A DNA stretch of 26,198 nucleotides. Source: Fimenecus sp051881335 (lineage in GTDB: Bacteria; Bacillota; Clostridia; Oscillospirales; Acutalibacteraceae). Shown here in pieces: positions 16,492 through 24,133 of the stretch. Position 1 is the stretch's first letter. Every line of letters starts with the position of its first letter. A program made the position numbers and the translations under genes. Below the pieces are notes generated by a model. That model was not told the origin of the DNA. It saw only the letters and a program-made list of their open reading frames with translations, and did not search any database. The stretch covers positions 1 through 26,198 of the forward strand of contig JBJEPR010000057.1 of the NCBI GenBank assembly GCA_051881335.1, in the 5' to 3' direction.

Positions 16492-16516
16492 TTTTGCACC
16501 CCATACTGCAAACAAG

Positions 16517-16542
16517 GACACACCCTTGTGAGAGGGTGTGTC
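16517..16542 (-). terminator. Intra-operon hairpin between binding-protein and permease genes
   Basis: GACACACCC pairs perfectly with GGGTGTGTC (9 bp, 8-nt loop). On the minus strand only CTTGTTTG follows, so termination should be partial. This is a common way to express more binding protein than permease, or to protect the upstream mRNA end. Confidence 0.65.
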
Positions 16543-16576
16543 TTTGCATTTTTACTGTGTTACTTTCCGCTGGAAA

Positions 16577-17401
16577 TCAAAACTTGTCAACATTTTCCGT
16601 TTTGACAACAAGCACCTGTTTGTTGTTCATATAAGGTTTGGAAATTTCCATGGTCTCCTGTCTTTCGGGCGTAATGGTAAGCCCATTCCAAATGCAGTCA
16701 ATATTTTTGGCGTTCAGTTCCATTTCCTTAGAATTCCAACTGATTTCTTGGAACACGGGCGTTACGCCGAGAATTTCGCAAACCGCTTTTGCAAACTCGG
16801 TTTCAAAACCGGTCAATTCGTTGTTTTCATCCATATAGTTCATCGGCTCAAAATAAGTAATACCGATAACCAAAGTGCCTTTTTGTTTAATATATTCCCA
16901 ATCGGCAGTGTCCAGCGTATCTTCCGCAGGGATTTGCGCCAAAGTGGTATCAATTTGTTCGCTCAATTTATATTTCGCCGCGATTTCGGCAAGCTTGCCG
17001 TTTTGGATAAGTTCGTTGATTGCCGCATTTACCATCGCAACAGTTTTGGTACTGCCCTTACGGAACGCAATACCGTACTGCTCGTCGGCAAATGCGTATT
17101 TTTCCACTACGGAAAGACCTGCGTAGTCTGTGCCCTCGCCGATCATACCGATAGAGCAAACATAGTCCACCACGCAACCGTCCGCTGTGCCCGAGGAAAC
17201 TTCCATAAGTGCTTTGGACTGTGTATCCACCGCGGTGTAGTTTGCGGTTTTGAAGAATTCGTCTGCCAAAATAACTTCTTCGCCGGCAGACTCTTTTTCC
17301 GCAACAACATTCAAAACGGCGTCGGTTTTACCGCAAGCGGCAAAACACCCAACGAGCATAACAACTGCCAGCAACAGGCAGAGCAATTTTTTCATTTTCA
17401 T
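16577..17401 (-). CDS. Amino-acid-binding lipoprotein of the ABC transporter, apparently circularly permuted
   Basis: A 274-residue extracytoplasmic binding protein with a lipoprotein signal (residues 1-23, LVGCFAAC; Cys19 or Cys23 lipidated). It belongs to the bacterial solute-binding family 3, but its halves are in reverse order. Residues 30-147 match what is normally the C-terminal half (AEKESAGEEVI, then QSKALMEVSSGTADG, then YGIAFRKGS and a closing helix ending IAAKYK). Residues 174-266 match what is normally the N-terminal half (KGTLVIGITYFEPMNYMD, GFETEFAKAVCEILG, IDCIWNGLTITPERQ, SKPYMNNKQVLVV). A linker of about 25 residues (148-173) joins them. In a normal fold both termini lie in lobe 1, so such a permutation can fold. 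GGAGG is 7 nt before the ATG. It is first in the operon, with promoter at 17446-17474. Confidence 0.93.
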   Translation of the reverse strand: MKMKKLLCLLLAVVMLVGCFAACGKTDAVLNVVAEKESAGEEVILADEFFKTANYTAVDTQSKALMEVSSGTADGCVVDYVCSIGMIGEGTDYAGLSVVEKYAFADEQYGIAFRKGSTKTVAMVNAAINELIQNGKLAEIAAKYKLSEQIDTTLAQIPAEDTLDTADWEYIKQKGTLVIGITYFEPMNYMDENNELTGFETEFAKAVCEILGVTPVFQEISWNSKEMELNAKNIDCIWNGLTITPERQETMEISKPYMNNKQVLVVKTENVDKF

Positions 17402-17432
17402 TTGAATTCCTCCGATTTATCATAGTAAAGTG

Positions 17433-17444
17433 ATAACGCGTTAT
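17433..17444. promoter_or_regulatory. Perfect 12-bp palindrome at the ABC operon start site, possible operator
   Basis: ATAACGCGTTAT is its own reverse complement and lies directly downstream of the -10 element, where the transcript should start. A repressor bound there would block transcription. The regulator is unknown. Confidence 0.5.
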
Positions 17445-17445
17445 T

Positions 17446-17474
17446 ATAATACCGCACAAAACCGATTTTGTCAA
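17446..17474 (-). promoter_or_regulatory. Promoter of the amino-acid ABC transporter operon
   Basis: On the minus strand: TTGACA (17469-17474), a 17-bp spacer, TATTAT (17446-17451), about 45 bp upstream of the ATG at 17401. The -35 overlaps the stop codon of the deacetylase gene upstream. Confidence 0.82.
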
Positions 17475-18238
17475 CTGTTGTTTTGTATCACGCCGTCGGG
17501 ATTATCGCGGTAGGTCAACAATTCGCTGACGGTAACCAGCTGAAAGCCGCGCTCGCAAAGCGCCGGAATTAACTCCACCGCCGCATCGGCAGTCGGCGTA
17601 AACAAATCATGCATTAAAATAATATCGCCGTCCTCGGCGTGTTCCAGTACGCGCTGTACGGTAATATCCTTGTTTTGGTGGCTCCAATCCATTGTGTCCA
17701 CCGTCCAAAGCACGGCGGGTGTTTGCAAAACGGAACACAAAGTATCGTCATACGCGCCGCCGGGCGGACGCAAAACCGTAGTATGCTGTCCTGTAACCTC
17801 AAAGATTTTTTCATCGGTTTTGGTGAGCTGTTCTTGAATTTGCGCCGCCGAAAGTCCCTTGAGCGATATATGGTCATAGGTGTGATTGCCCAATTCACAG
17901 CCCGACGCGGCGATACGCTTCACGGTTTCCTCCCGCCCGTCAATGCGGCTGCCGACAATAAAAAAGGTTGCCCTGCCCCCAACCGCCTCCAATGCGTCCA
18001 AAATTCGCAGAGTGACGGGACCGTACGGGCCGTCGTCAAAGGTCAGTGCCAGCATCGGCTTCGATGGGTCAATTTGCCGCACAGGTGCGCTGACCTCGGT
18101 TTGCGTATTGCCTTTTGTGCGCGGCAGATTTTCATCTGCTTCCATTCCGAACAGGCTGTAACACAAAAAGATGAGTCCCAACACAATCAAAATCACGCCG
18201 AGCGTCACCGTCAGCAGTTTCCGCAAGCGTATAACCAT
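17471..18238 (-). CDS. Membrane-anchored polysaccharide deacetylase (NodB domain)
   Basis: A 255-residue protein with an N-terminal signal-anchor (residues 8-30) and an extracellular NodB / carbohydrate esterase 4 domain. Motifs in order: TFDDGP (66-71, catalytic base and metal Asp), NHTYDH (118-123, metal His119 and His123), RPPGG (157-161), DTMDW (181-185) and DIILMHD (205-211). All metal and catalytic residues are present, so it should be an active metal-dependent N-deacetylase, most likely on peptidoglycan or another cell-surface glycan, a modification that commonly gives lysozyme resistance. An AGAGGCGG site precedes the ATG. It stands between two terminators or promoters as a single-gene unit; its own promoter was not identified. 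Confidence 0.93.
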   Translation of the reverse strand: MVIRLRKLLTVTLGVILIVLGLIFLCYSLFGMEADENLPRTKGNTQTEVSAPVRQIDPSKPMLALTFDDGPYGPVTLRILDALEAVGGRATFFIVGSRIDGREETVKRIAASGCELGNHTYDHISLKGLSAAQIQEQLTKTDEKIFEVTGQHTTVLRPPGGAYDDTLCSVLQTPAVLWTVDTMDWSHQNKDITVQRVLEHAEDGDIILMHDLFTPTADAAVELIPALCERGFQLVTVSELLTYRDNPDGVIQNNS

Positions 18239-18290
18239 ACCGCACCGCCTCTGTTTATAAACTGCTATATTATATTGCGCATCTTCTGCG

Positions 18291-18336
18291 AAAAGACCGC
18301 AGGGACAGCCTTTTGGCGCACACCTGCGGTCTTTTT
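18291..18336 (-). terminator. Terminator after the alanine symporter gene
   Basis: AAAAGACCGCAGG pairs perfectly with CCTGCGGTCTTTT (13 bp, 19-nt loop), with A/T flanks so it can act on either strand. On the minus strand it follows the AgcS stop at 18344. Confidence 0.9.
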
Positions 18337-18343
18337 CCGTTGT

Positions 18344-19786
18344 TTATTTGCGATAGGTAATTTTAAATTTATCGTTTTGGTGAAAAGATAGGATTGGCGT
18401 AATGTTTTGATGTTGAAACACACGCTTACGGTAATTTGCGGTAATGCGAAATACCAACGGCGACAACAGCAATACGCCGATAAGGTTTGGCAATGCCATT
18501 AAGCCGTTGAAGGTGTCCGCCAAATCCCAAACCAACTGCACGCTGGAAACAGAGCCGATAAAAGACACCACTAAAAACAAGACTTTATACACCTGCATAC
18601 ATTTTCTGCCGCCGAGGTACTCGGACACGCGGCAGCCGTATACCGACCAACCGAGCAGTGTGGAAAAGGCAAACAAAACTATCCCGATGGACACCACATA
18701 ACTGCCTGCCCGCCCGAAAACGGCTTCAAACGCATACATCGTGACCGCAACGCCCTCCAAGCCCTCAACGGTATGCGCGCCTGTGGTTAAAATCGCCAAT
18801 GCGGTCAAGGTGCAAATGACAATCGTATCGAAAAACACTTCAAAAATGCCCCAAAGACCCTGTTCGACCGGCTCTTTGACATCGGCAGAGGAATGGACTA
18901 ATACAGACGAACCGAGCCCCGCTTCGTTTGAGAAAATGCCACGGGCAAAGCCGTAACGCATCGCTCTTGCAATGCCATAGCCCATCACACCGCCGCCGAT
19001 GGACTTCATTTGAAATGCACCTGCAAAAATTTCACCGAAAGCCGGCAAGATATTGCGGAAATTTGCCACAATAACCGCCAACGCACCGACAATGTATAAA
19101 AGCGCCATAAACGGCACAAATTTTTCGGTGACGGTGACAATGCGCTTCATACCGCCGAACACAATAAAGCCCGCCAGCAGGCAAACGAGGATACCCGTTA
19201 CATAATTCGGGATGTGAAAAGAACTCTCCATAGCGGTGGAAATCCCGTTGACCTGCGCCACAGAGCCGATACCGAACGAGGCCAGCAGACAAAACACCGC
19301 AAACAGCACAGCAAGCCACCGTTGATGCAAGCCCTTTTCAATATAATACATCGGACCGCCGACCCACTCGCCCTTTTCGTTTTTATGACGGAAATAGATA
19401 CCGAGCACAATTTCCGCATATTTGGTCATCATACCGAAAAAGGCAGAAACCCACATCCAAAAAATTGCGCCTGCGCCGCCTGCGGCAATCGCGGTGGCAA
19501 CACCGACGATATTGCCCGTGCCGACGGTTGCCGCCAGTGCCGTTGCCAAGGCTTGGAACGGGGAAATGGCGTCCTTGTCTTTGGATTTTTCGTCTTTTTG
19601 CCCTTTGCGGAACATCGAAAAAATTGTATTTTTTAAGGCATAGCCGAACTTGGTAACTTGAAAAAAGCGTGTACCGACTGTCAAATATACGCCGACCGCC
19701 AACAACAGCAAGAGCATAGGAATGCCCCACACTACAGTATTGACTTTTGTATTGACATTCTCAATTGCTTGAAAAACTGCGTCCAT
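18344..19786 (-). CDS. Alanine/glycine:sodium symporter (AgcS family)
   Basis: A 480-residue, roughly 11-span inner-membrane protein of the alanine-or-glycine:cation symporter family, importing small neutral amino acids with Na+. Family motifs are GTGNIVGVATAI (89-100), AIFWMWVSAFFGMMTKYAE (107-125), GGPMYYIEKGL (143-153) and SNEAGLGSS near residue 300. The start is the ATG at 19786, 7 nt after GGAGG; an in-frame extension to 19882 would add 32 basic residues and cross the promoter, so I reject it. Transcribed alone, with a promoter at 19815-19842 and a strong terminator. Confidence 0.95.
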   Translation of the reverse strand: MDAVFQAIENVNTKVNTVVWGIPMLLLLLAVGVYLTVGTRFFQVTKFGYALKNTIFSMFRKGQKDEKSKDKDAISPFQALATALAATVGTGNIVGVATAIAAGGAGAIFWMWVSAFFGMMTKYAEIVLGIYFRHKNEKGEWVGGPMYYIEKGLHQRWLAVLFAVFCLLASFGIGSVAQVNGISTAMESSFHIPNYVTGILVCLLAGFIVFGGMKRIVTVTEKFVPFMALLYIVGALAVIVANFRNILPAFGEIFAGAFQMKSIGGGVMGYGIARAMRYGFARGIFSNEAGLGSSVLVHSSADVKEPVEQGLWGIFEVFFDTIVICTLTALAILTTGAHTVEGLEGVAVTMYAFEAVFGRAGSYVVSIGIVLFAFSTLLGWSVYGCRVSEYLGGRKCMQVYKVLFLVVSFIGSVSSVQLVWDLADTFNGLMALPNLIGVLLLSPLVFRITANYRKRVFQHQNITPILSFHQNDKFKITYRK

Positions 19787-19814
19787 AAACGCCTCCGTGC
19801 AAAAAACTGTTCTT

Positions 19815-19842
19815 ATTGTATCACAAGAAATCCGAAAAGCAA
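19815..19842 (-). promoter_or_regulatory. Promoter of the alanine symporter gene
   Basis: On the minus strand: TTGCTT, a 16-bp spacer, TACAAT with an upstream TG extension, about 30 bp before the ATG at 19786. Confidence 0.65.
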
Positions 19843-19843
19843 A

Positions 19844-19893
19844 CAAAAAAATACGGCGCGGAGAAAATTTGTCGCATTTCACTTCCGCGCCGT
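19844..19893 (-). terminator. Terminator of the arabinofuranosidase gene
   Basis: ACGGCGCGG pairs with CCGCGCCGT (9 bp, 23-nt loop), followed on the minus strand by ATTTTTTTG, 33 bp after the stop at 19926. Confidence 0.85.
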
Positions 19894-19925
19894 TCCATCA
19901 CAAACCGTAATGTGGCTGTTTCCTA

Positions 19926-22172
19926 TTATTTTTGTTTCTTTTTGCGGCGAAAATACACCACAGCGCCTGTACCTGCCGCCAGCACCACGACTGCCGCAGG
20001 AATGGCAATCATCAGCGCGCGCTCGAGTGGGGTGTAGTATTTTGAGGTTTCCGACATTTTCGGCAGCTTGTAAAGTCCTTCGGCTTTTGTATTGTCGCCG
20101 TAAGCAATCCGCAGAATATTGACAGAATATCCCGCCGCTTCAATCGTCGGTGCATCTATATTGTCCACTTTCTTTGTCGTCGGCACAATTGTGGTTTTAC
20201 CAAGCTCGTTGCACGCCGCCGTACTGCGGTCGGACAGCGTAAGTACATCGGCATACTGCACCTGTCCGAAGCCGTCCAAATCATAGGTAAAGGCCTTCTT
20301 TTCGCCCGTGGTGTTGACCAGCTTCACATAAATCAGTTCCTGCTCGGGGTCAACCGTCACCGACTGATACACGCCGTCGTTCCCGCCGGGCAATTCCGTT
20401 TCCACATATTTGGAACCCGTATTATTCATATAAAGCATTTGCGTGTAATAACTCGGCGTCAGCACCACACTGTATGCATCAAACCAAATTAAATTCACGC
20501 GCCACTGCTCGGCGTCGCTTTTGGCAAGCAACGGCGCATAAGACGCCATCACCACTACATCGCCGTTTTTCTCCAAACTCGTCATATATGCCGCTTCTGA
20601 GAGCGCCGCTTTTAAGTTGGATTTGGTCTGAATCGTCCCGACGCCCTTAGAGGTTGCCGCGTATTCGCCCAAAAAGACCTTTGCGCTGTCGCGGTCATAA
20701 CTGTCATAGCGGTCGGTATTTTCAAGATACCACCAATCCTCTTCATAATAATGCTCATCGACAATCGTATCCGTATATTCTTCGGAGAGAATCTCCCACG
20801 ATTCGTCGAACTGCTCACCGGAGCTGACAGGCCCTGAGGAAGTAATCACCGTAATTTCGGGATATTTTTCGTGAATTGCCGCTTTTAATGCTTTCAAATT
20901 ACGAAAATAAACTTCGCCCCAATTTTCATTGCCGAGCCCGATATAGGAAAGCCCGAACGGCTCGGGATGCCCGTTTTCGGCGCGTTTTGCACCCCATTCG
21001 GTCGTGACATCGCCGTTGGCATATTCGATTAAATCCAAAATATCCTGCACATAAGCGTCCCATTCCGAAGTCCCCGGACGCAGGGCGATGGTGTCTAAAT
21101 AGTCCTCCCATTCTTCGGCGGTCATTTCGCCGGACTGATATTTTTGATAGGTATCGTCATACCCGCAACGCGCCTGGCAGACAAGCCCTACATTGAGAAT
21201 CGGCACGGGCTCGGCACCCAAATCCGCGCAAAGCTGGAAATACTCGTGATAACCGACGGAATAACTGTTGTTGTAGTCCGTTTCTTCATTGCGCCAAAGG
21301 TTATAAAACTGCTTGCGGCTTTCCAACGGCCCGATGGTATCTTTCCAATTAAACAGATTTTCGAGACTATCGCCCTCTGCGACACAGCCGCCGGGGAAGC
21401 GTAAAAATGCGGGATGCAACGCGTCAAGCGCATCGTACAAATCCTGCCGCAGGGAAGTATATTTCCAAGTATCGGTACCGTACCCGTAGCTTTTTTGCGG
21501 ATACAGGCAAACAAAATCAAAGGTCACATCGCCCTCGCCGAATTTCAGCACCAAAATTCCGCCGTCGGTTTTGGCGGCAGACAAATCTACAGTATATTTT
21601 GCCCAAACATCGGTCTGCACACGGAAAGTGACGGTATCGGACAATTTTTCCCCCTGATTGTTTTCCAAATAGGCCGTCACAGTGGTATCGGTTTCTTTAA
21701 ACCAAAGCGACAGCGTATACATCTCCCCTGCCTTGATACCCATACTACCGGAATCGATACTTTTTTGGTTTACATTTTTGGTTTTGTAATAATAATATTC
21801 ACAGAAGCCGTAGTTTTTGACCATACGGTCTTTGGCATCGGGCATATAAATATACGCAGGGTTATTCTCGGAAATACCGCTCCCGACCTTGCGGATATAC
21901 TGCCCGTCAATCGACCAGCCGGAAAGCGCTTTTGCATCGCCGTGCAGGTACTCAAACGAGTTGTTACGCACCAAATTGGCGTTTAAGCCTCCCTCTACTG
22001 CAAAATTGATGTCCTCTAAGAAAGCGCCGTACAAGGTATCGCTGATGTCATGCGATATATTGTCGGCGGAAACCGTCACCGATTGTGCTTCCGGCTTTGC
22101 GGCAGAGGCCATCTGTGCGGTGCCGAGCAGCAAAAGCAAGGACAGGGCTAATGAAATTCCCTTTTTCAACAT
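19926..22172 (-). CDS. Cell-surface GH51 alpha-L-arabinofuranosidase with C-terminal membrane anchor
   Basis: A 748-residue secreted glycoside hydrolase. Signal peptide 1-25 (LSLLLLLGTAQMASAA). The GH51-type N-terminal strand is at 47-75 (LYGAFLEDINFAVEGGLNAN). An inserted carbohydrate-binding-like beta domain spans about 80-225. The barrel has FLRFPGGCVAEG (256-267), acid/base Glu416 in GLGNENWGE and nucleophile Glu503 in FLGEYAA. A C-terminal beta domain follows, then a membrane span (718-740) and a basic tail FRRKKKQK. There is no LPXTG motif before the span, so it is held by the transmembrane anchor itself. It should release arabinose from arabinoxylan or arabinan side chains outside the cell. 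The ATG at 22172 follows GGGGGCG; an extension to 22298 precedes the promoter. Divergent from the FRG gene. Confidence 0.93.
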   Translation of the reverse strand: MLKKGISLALSLLLLLGTAQMASAAKPEAQSVTVSADNISHDISDTLYGAFLEDINFAVEGGLNANLVRNNSFEYLHGDAKALSGWSIDGQYIRKVGSGISENNPAYIYMPDAKDRMVKNYGFCEYYYYKTKNVNQKSIDSGSMGIKAGEMYTLSLWFKETDTTVTAYLENNQGEKLSDTVTFRVQTDVWAKYTVDLSAAKTDGGILVLKFGEGDVTFDFVCLYPQKSYGYGTDTWKYTSLRQDLYDALDALHPAFLRFPGGCVAEGDSLENLFNWKDTIGPLESRKQFYNLWRNEETDYNNSYSVGYHEYFQLCADLGAEPVPILNVGLVCQARCGYDDTYQKYQSGEMTAEEWEDYLDTIALRPGTSEWDAYVQDILDLIEYANGDVTTEWGAKRAENGHPEPFGLSYIGLGNENWGEVYFRNLKALKAAIHEKYPEITVITSSGPVSSGEQFDESWEILSEEYTDTIVDEHYYEEDWWYLENTDRYDSYDRDSAKVFLGEYAATSKGVGTIQTKSNLKAALSEAAYMTSLEKNGDVVVMASYAPLLAKSDAEQWRVNLIWFDAYSVVLTPSYYTQMLYMNNTGSKYVETELPGGNDGVYQSVTVDPEQELIYVKLVNTTGEKKAFTYDLDGFGQVQYADVLTLSDRSTAACNELGKTTIVPTTKKVDNIDAPTIEAAGYSVNILRIAYGDNTKAEGLYKLPKMSETSKYYTPLERALMIAIPAAVVVLAAGTGAVVYFRRKKKQK

Positions 22173-22201
22173 AAAAACGCCCCCTAAACTATACTGATTT
22201 A

Positions 22202-22231
22202 ATAGTACCACGATTTCACGCATTCTCGCAA
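22202..22231 (-). promoter_or_regulatory. Promoter candidate of the arabinofuranosidase gene
   Basis: On the minus strand: TTGCGA (22226-22231), an 18-bp spacer, TACTAT (22202-22207), 30 bp before the ATG at 22172. The sequence AAATCGTGGTAC overlaps its -10, exactly as in the divergent promoter. Confidence 0.5.
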
Positions 22232-22310
22232 GTGTTTTTCGGTATTTTTTCATAAAAATTCTAAAACGCCGACAAGTAAAACGGTTGAATTCAGTCAAAA
22301 ATCGTGGTAC
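22205..22310. repeat. Pair of inverted 12-bp motifs in the divergent promoter region
   Basis: GTACCACGATTT (22205-22216) and its exact reverse complement AAATCGTGGTAC (22299-22310) lie about 83 bp apart. Each ends inside the -10 hexamer of the promoter reading away from it. A shared regulator site is possible. Confidence 0.6.
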
Positions 22311-22313
22311 ACT
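22285..22313 (+). promoter_or_regulatory. Promoter of the FRG-domain gene
   Basis: TTGAAT, a 17-bp spacer, TACACT. The predicted transcript start (about 22320) is only some 8-9 nt before the ATG at 22329, leaving almost no leader. Confidence 0.6.
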
Positions 22314-22328
22314 TTTTGTGGTGATACT

Positions 22329-23297
22329 ATGTCAAAATTGGAGAATCTGAAAAAAGGAGACCTTTCGGTCTCGGGGCGTCTGCGCCGCCGTTTAGAGGAT
22401 GCGCTGGATGTCAGCTTTGCCGTTTCGCAAATTCAAATTACGACAATGAAAGAATTTGAAGCCGCATTATTTGTGCCGTTTGAAGCGGGTACACCGATTT
22501 TTTACCGCGGGGAACGCATTTGCAGTCCGAAACGGCGCTTAGTGCCAACCTATTTACGCACACCGGAGCTTTTAGAATCGAAGGAGAACAACATTTTCAC
22601 CTACATCACCGGGCAAACCCTATTCGATTTTTACACATCGAAACCCTCGTTTTGCTCAGTATATGAAACGCTGTACGGCAAACCGGACTTAGACCGTATG
22701 TACCCGATGCTCGCCTTTGCACAGCACTATCTCGATATCAGTCCGTTTATCGATTTCAGCGCGTCGCTGTATGTTGCGCTTTCCTTTGCATTAAAGGGCA
22801 GGCAAACATTTTCCGACGATATTGTCATTTACACGGCGTTTGACATCGGCGATGACGACACGACCTGCGATGAAGAACAGGTCAACCGTTGGCTGTCCGA
22901 TTACAGCGTCGGCATTGTCCGTACCGAAACCGCCGAGGAGGTACGCGCGTTGTTCAGCGAATACCAAAAGCAAACCGGCACTTCCCCTGCCGCGCTTTTA
23001 CGCAATCCGAAAGAAATGGAACTGCTGTTTGCAAGCGTCTCCCCCACGGCAAAGCTCATCAATATCCCCACCAACGATTTGATGAAATACCAACAGGGCG
23101 TGTTTTTACTGCTGAACAACTTCTGCTTAATGGACGCCGCGTATTTCACCAAAACCGTACGGCAGAGCTTCGTCATTAAAAAATTTGTCATCAGCAAAGA
23201 TATTTGTCCGAAGCTTTTGAAGCTGTTGGAGGACAAAGCCCCGCAGTACCGCTACCGCTGTCTTTTGGATATCGCCGAGGCGGTAAAGGAACGGTAA
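22329..23297 (+). CDS. FRG-domain protein
   Basis: A 322-residue soluble protein. The FRG family signature is FYRGE (58-62). The second family block, AQHYLDISPFIDFS (131-144) with LYVALSFAL (147-155), and a late KYQQGVF correspond to the usual Q-H-x-G-x-x-x-x-LD, ALxFA and QQGxF blocks. FRG domains are named for the F/Y-R-G motif; their activity is not settled, and they often occur near toxins and phage-defence genes. An intact Arg60 argues for a functional domain. The ATG at 22329 has only a weak GTGGTG ribosome site and an almost leaderless predicted mRNA. A small zinc-ribbon gene follows 36 bp later, probably in the same transcript. Composition is like the backbone, so this pair does not look recently acquired. 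Confidence 0.88.
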   Translation: MSKLENLKKGDLSVSGRLRRRLEDALDVSFAVSQIQITTMKEFEAALFVPFEAGTPIFYRGERICSPKRRLVPTYLRTPELLESKENNIFTYITGQTLFDFYTSKPSFCSVYETLYGKPDLDRMYPMLAFAQHYLDISPFIDFSASLYVALSFALKGRQTFSDDIVIYTAFDIGDDDTTCDEEQVNRWLSDYSVGIVRTETAEEVRALFSEYQKQTGTSPAALLRNPKEMELLFASVSPTAKLINIPTNDLMKYQQGVFLLLNNFCLMDAAYFTKTVRQSFVIKKFVISKDICPKLLKLLEDKAPQYRYRCLLDIAEAVKER

Positions 23298-23333
23298 GGG
23301 GTTCGGTATATATTGAAAAAGGAGCTGTATTCG

Positions 23334-23579
23334 ATGGCGGACTATATAGATGCACACGCATACGCGATGAATCACCGCGCACAACTGCTGTGCGATAAAA
23401 AATGTGGCTGCTTCTATTGCTTGAAAATCTTTTCCCCCTCTGAGATTATAAACTGGCTTGAAGACCCTGGCGGCACGGCAATCTGTCCGTACTGCGGTAT
23501 AGATGCTGTCATCGGGGAAAGCTCCGGCTACGCAATAACCGAAGCATTTTTACAAAAAATGCACGAATATTGGTTTTGA
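23334..23579 (+). CDS. Small zinc-ribbon protein
   Basis: An 81-residue cytosolic protein. Two cysteine pairs, CFYC (26-29) and CPYC (51-54), about 21 residues apart, form a probable zinc ribbon; extra Cys20 and Cys24 precede them. The C-terminal half (GIDAVIGESSGYAITEAFLQ) looks like a conserved small cytoplasmic protein family that I remember only as uncharacterised. The ATG at 23334 is 9 nt after AAAAAGGAG; an in-frame TTG at 23313 precedes that site and is rejected. It sits 36 bp after the FRG gene, likely one operon, so the two may act together. Function unknown. Confidence 0.85.
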   Translation: MADYIDAHAYAMNHRAQLLCDKKCGCFYCLKIFSPSEIINWLEDPGGTAICPYCGIDAVIGESSGYAITEAFLQKMHEYWF

Positions 23580-24023
23580 CGGCTGTTGACAAACGAATAT
23601 CCTTCCCCACCTGTAATTATGTATAGCGAAATAGAAATTTTTATTGATTGTATATGAACGGTAAGGCGGTGGCAAGCCCCTGCCCTGCAAAATACATTTC
23701 GTGCATAGGGGGCGGGTTTCCACGCCCGCCCGCGAAAATTATTATGCGATGCCGGGGCGATGCCCCACAACAAATTAAAATTTCCCATTCCAAACAAAGT
23801 GAAGCATTGCAAAAAGTAAAATGTAGCAAAAAAGTGAGTTTTCTGCTACCGCCGAAGAATAATAAAAGAGAAATACAACTCTCCGCGACGCGAAAATGGA
23901 ATTTGTACGCGCAGGAAACGGTCGTATCACGCTACGGAATGAACTCGAGGGAAACGGTCGGCGTGCAAGCATATTCAGCGCGATGAAAACTGCCGAAAAA
24001 TCACCCGGAATGCCATTTTCATA
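23580..24023. other. Non-coding stretch upstream of the tRNA-Ser region
   Basis: I see no convincing gene in 444 bp. It contains a GC-rich hairpin (23710-23731) of the kind dispersed between genes in Clostridia, and a second short complement nearby (GGGGCGATGCCCC at about 23755-23767). The sequence may hold decayed remains of earlier insertions. Confidence 0.5.
23710..23731. repeat. GC-rich intergenic hairpin, possible dispersed repeat
   Basis: GGGCGGG pairs with CCCGCCC across an 8-nt loop (tttccacg). It lacks a T-run, so it is not a terminator. One copy only is seen in this window. Confidence 0.45.
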
Positions 24024-24052
24024 TTGACAAACTCCCGCTCTTTTGATAAAAT
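24024..24052 (+). promoter_or_regulatory. Strong promoter driving the tRNA-Ser locus
   Basis: TTGACA, a 17-bp spacer, TAAAAT: near consensus. It lies about 80 bp upstream of the tRNA-Ser 5' fragment and is probably the original promoter of that gene. It may now drive the complete tRNA-Ser at 24316 by read-through. Confidence 0.85.
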
Positions 24053-24133
24053 AGCAAAGCTGGAAAAATCCTTTGGATAGCGTCCGGCACACAGTGCGCT
24101 GTCACCCACGCCGGCGCGAACCAAATTTTATAC

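Noticed and set aside
16538..17425. Rightward frame of 295 codons opposite the binding protein gene
   Set aside because: It is antisense to a clear lipoprotein gene, with composition (many Phe, His, Arg) typical of a shadow frame.
23585..23618. TTGACA as a promoter upstream of 23620
   Set aside because: No acceptable -10 hexamer at 16-18 bp and no gene downstream.
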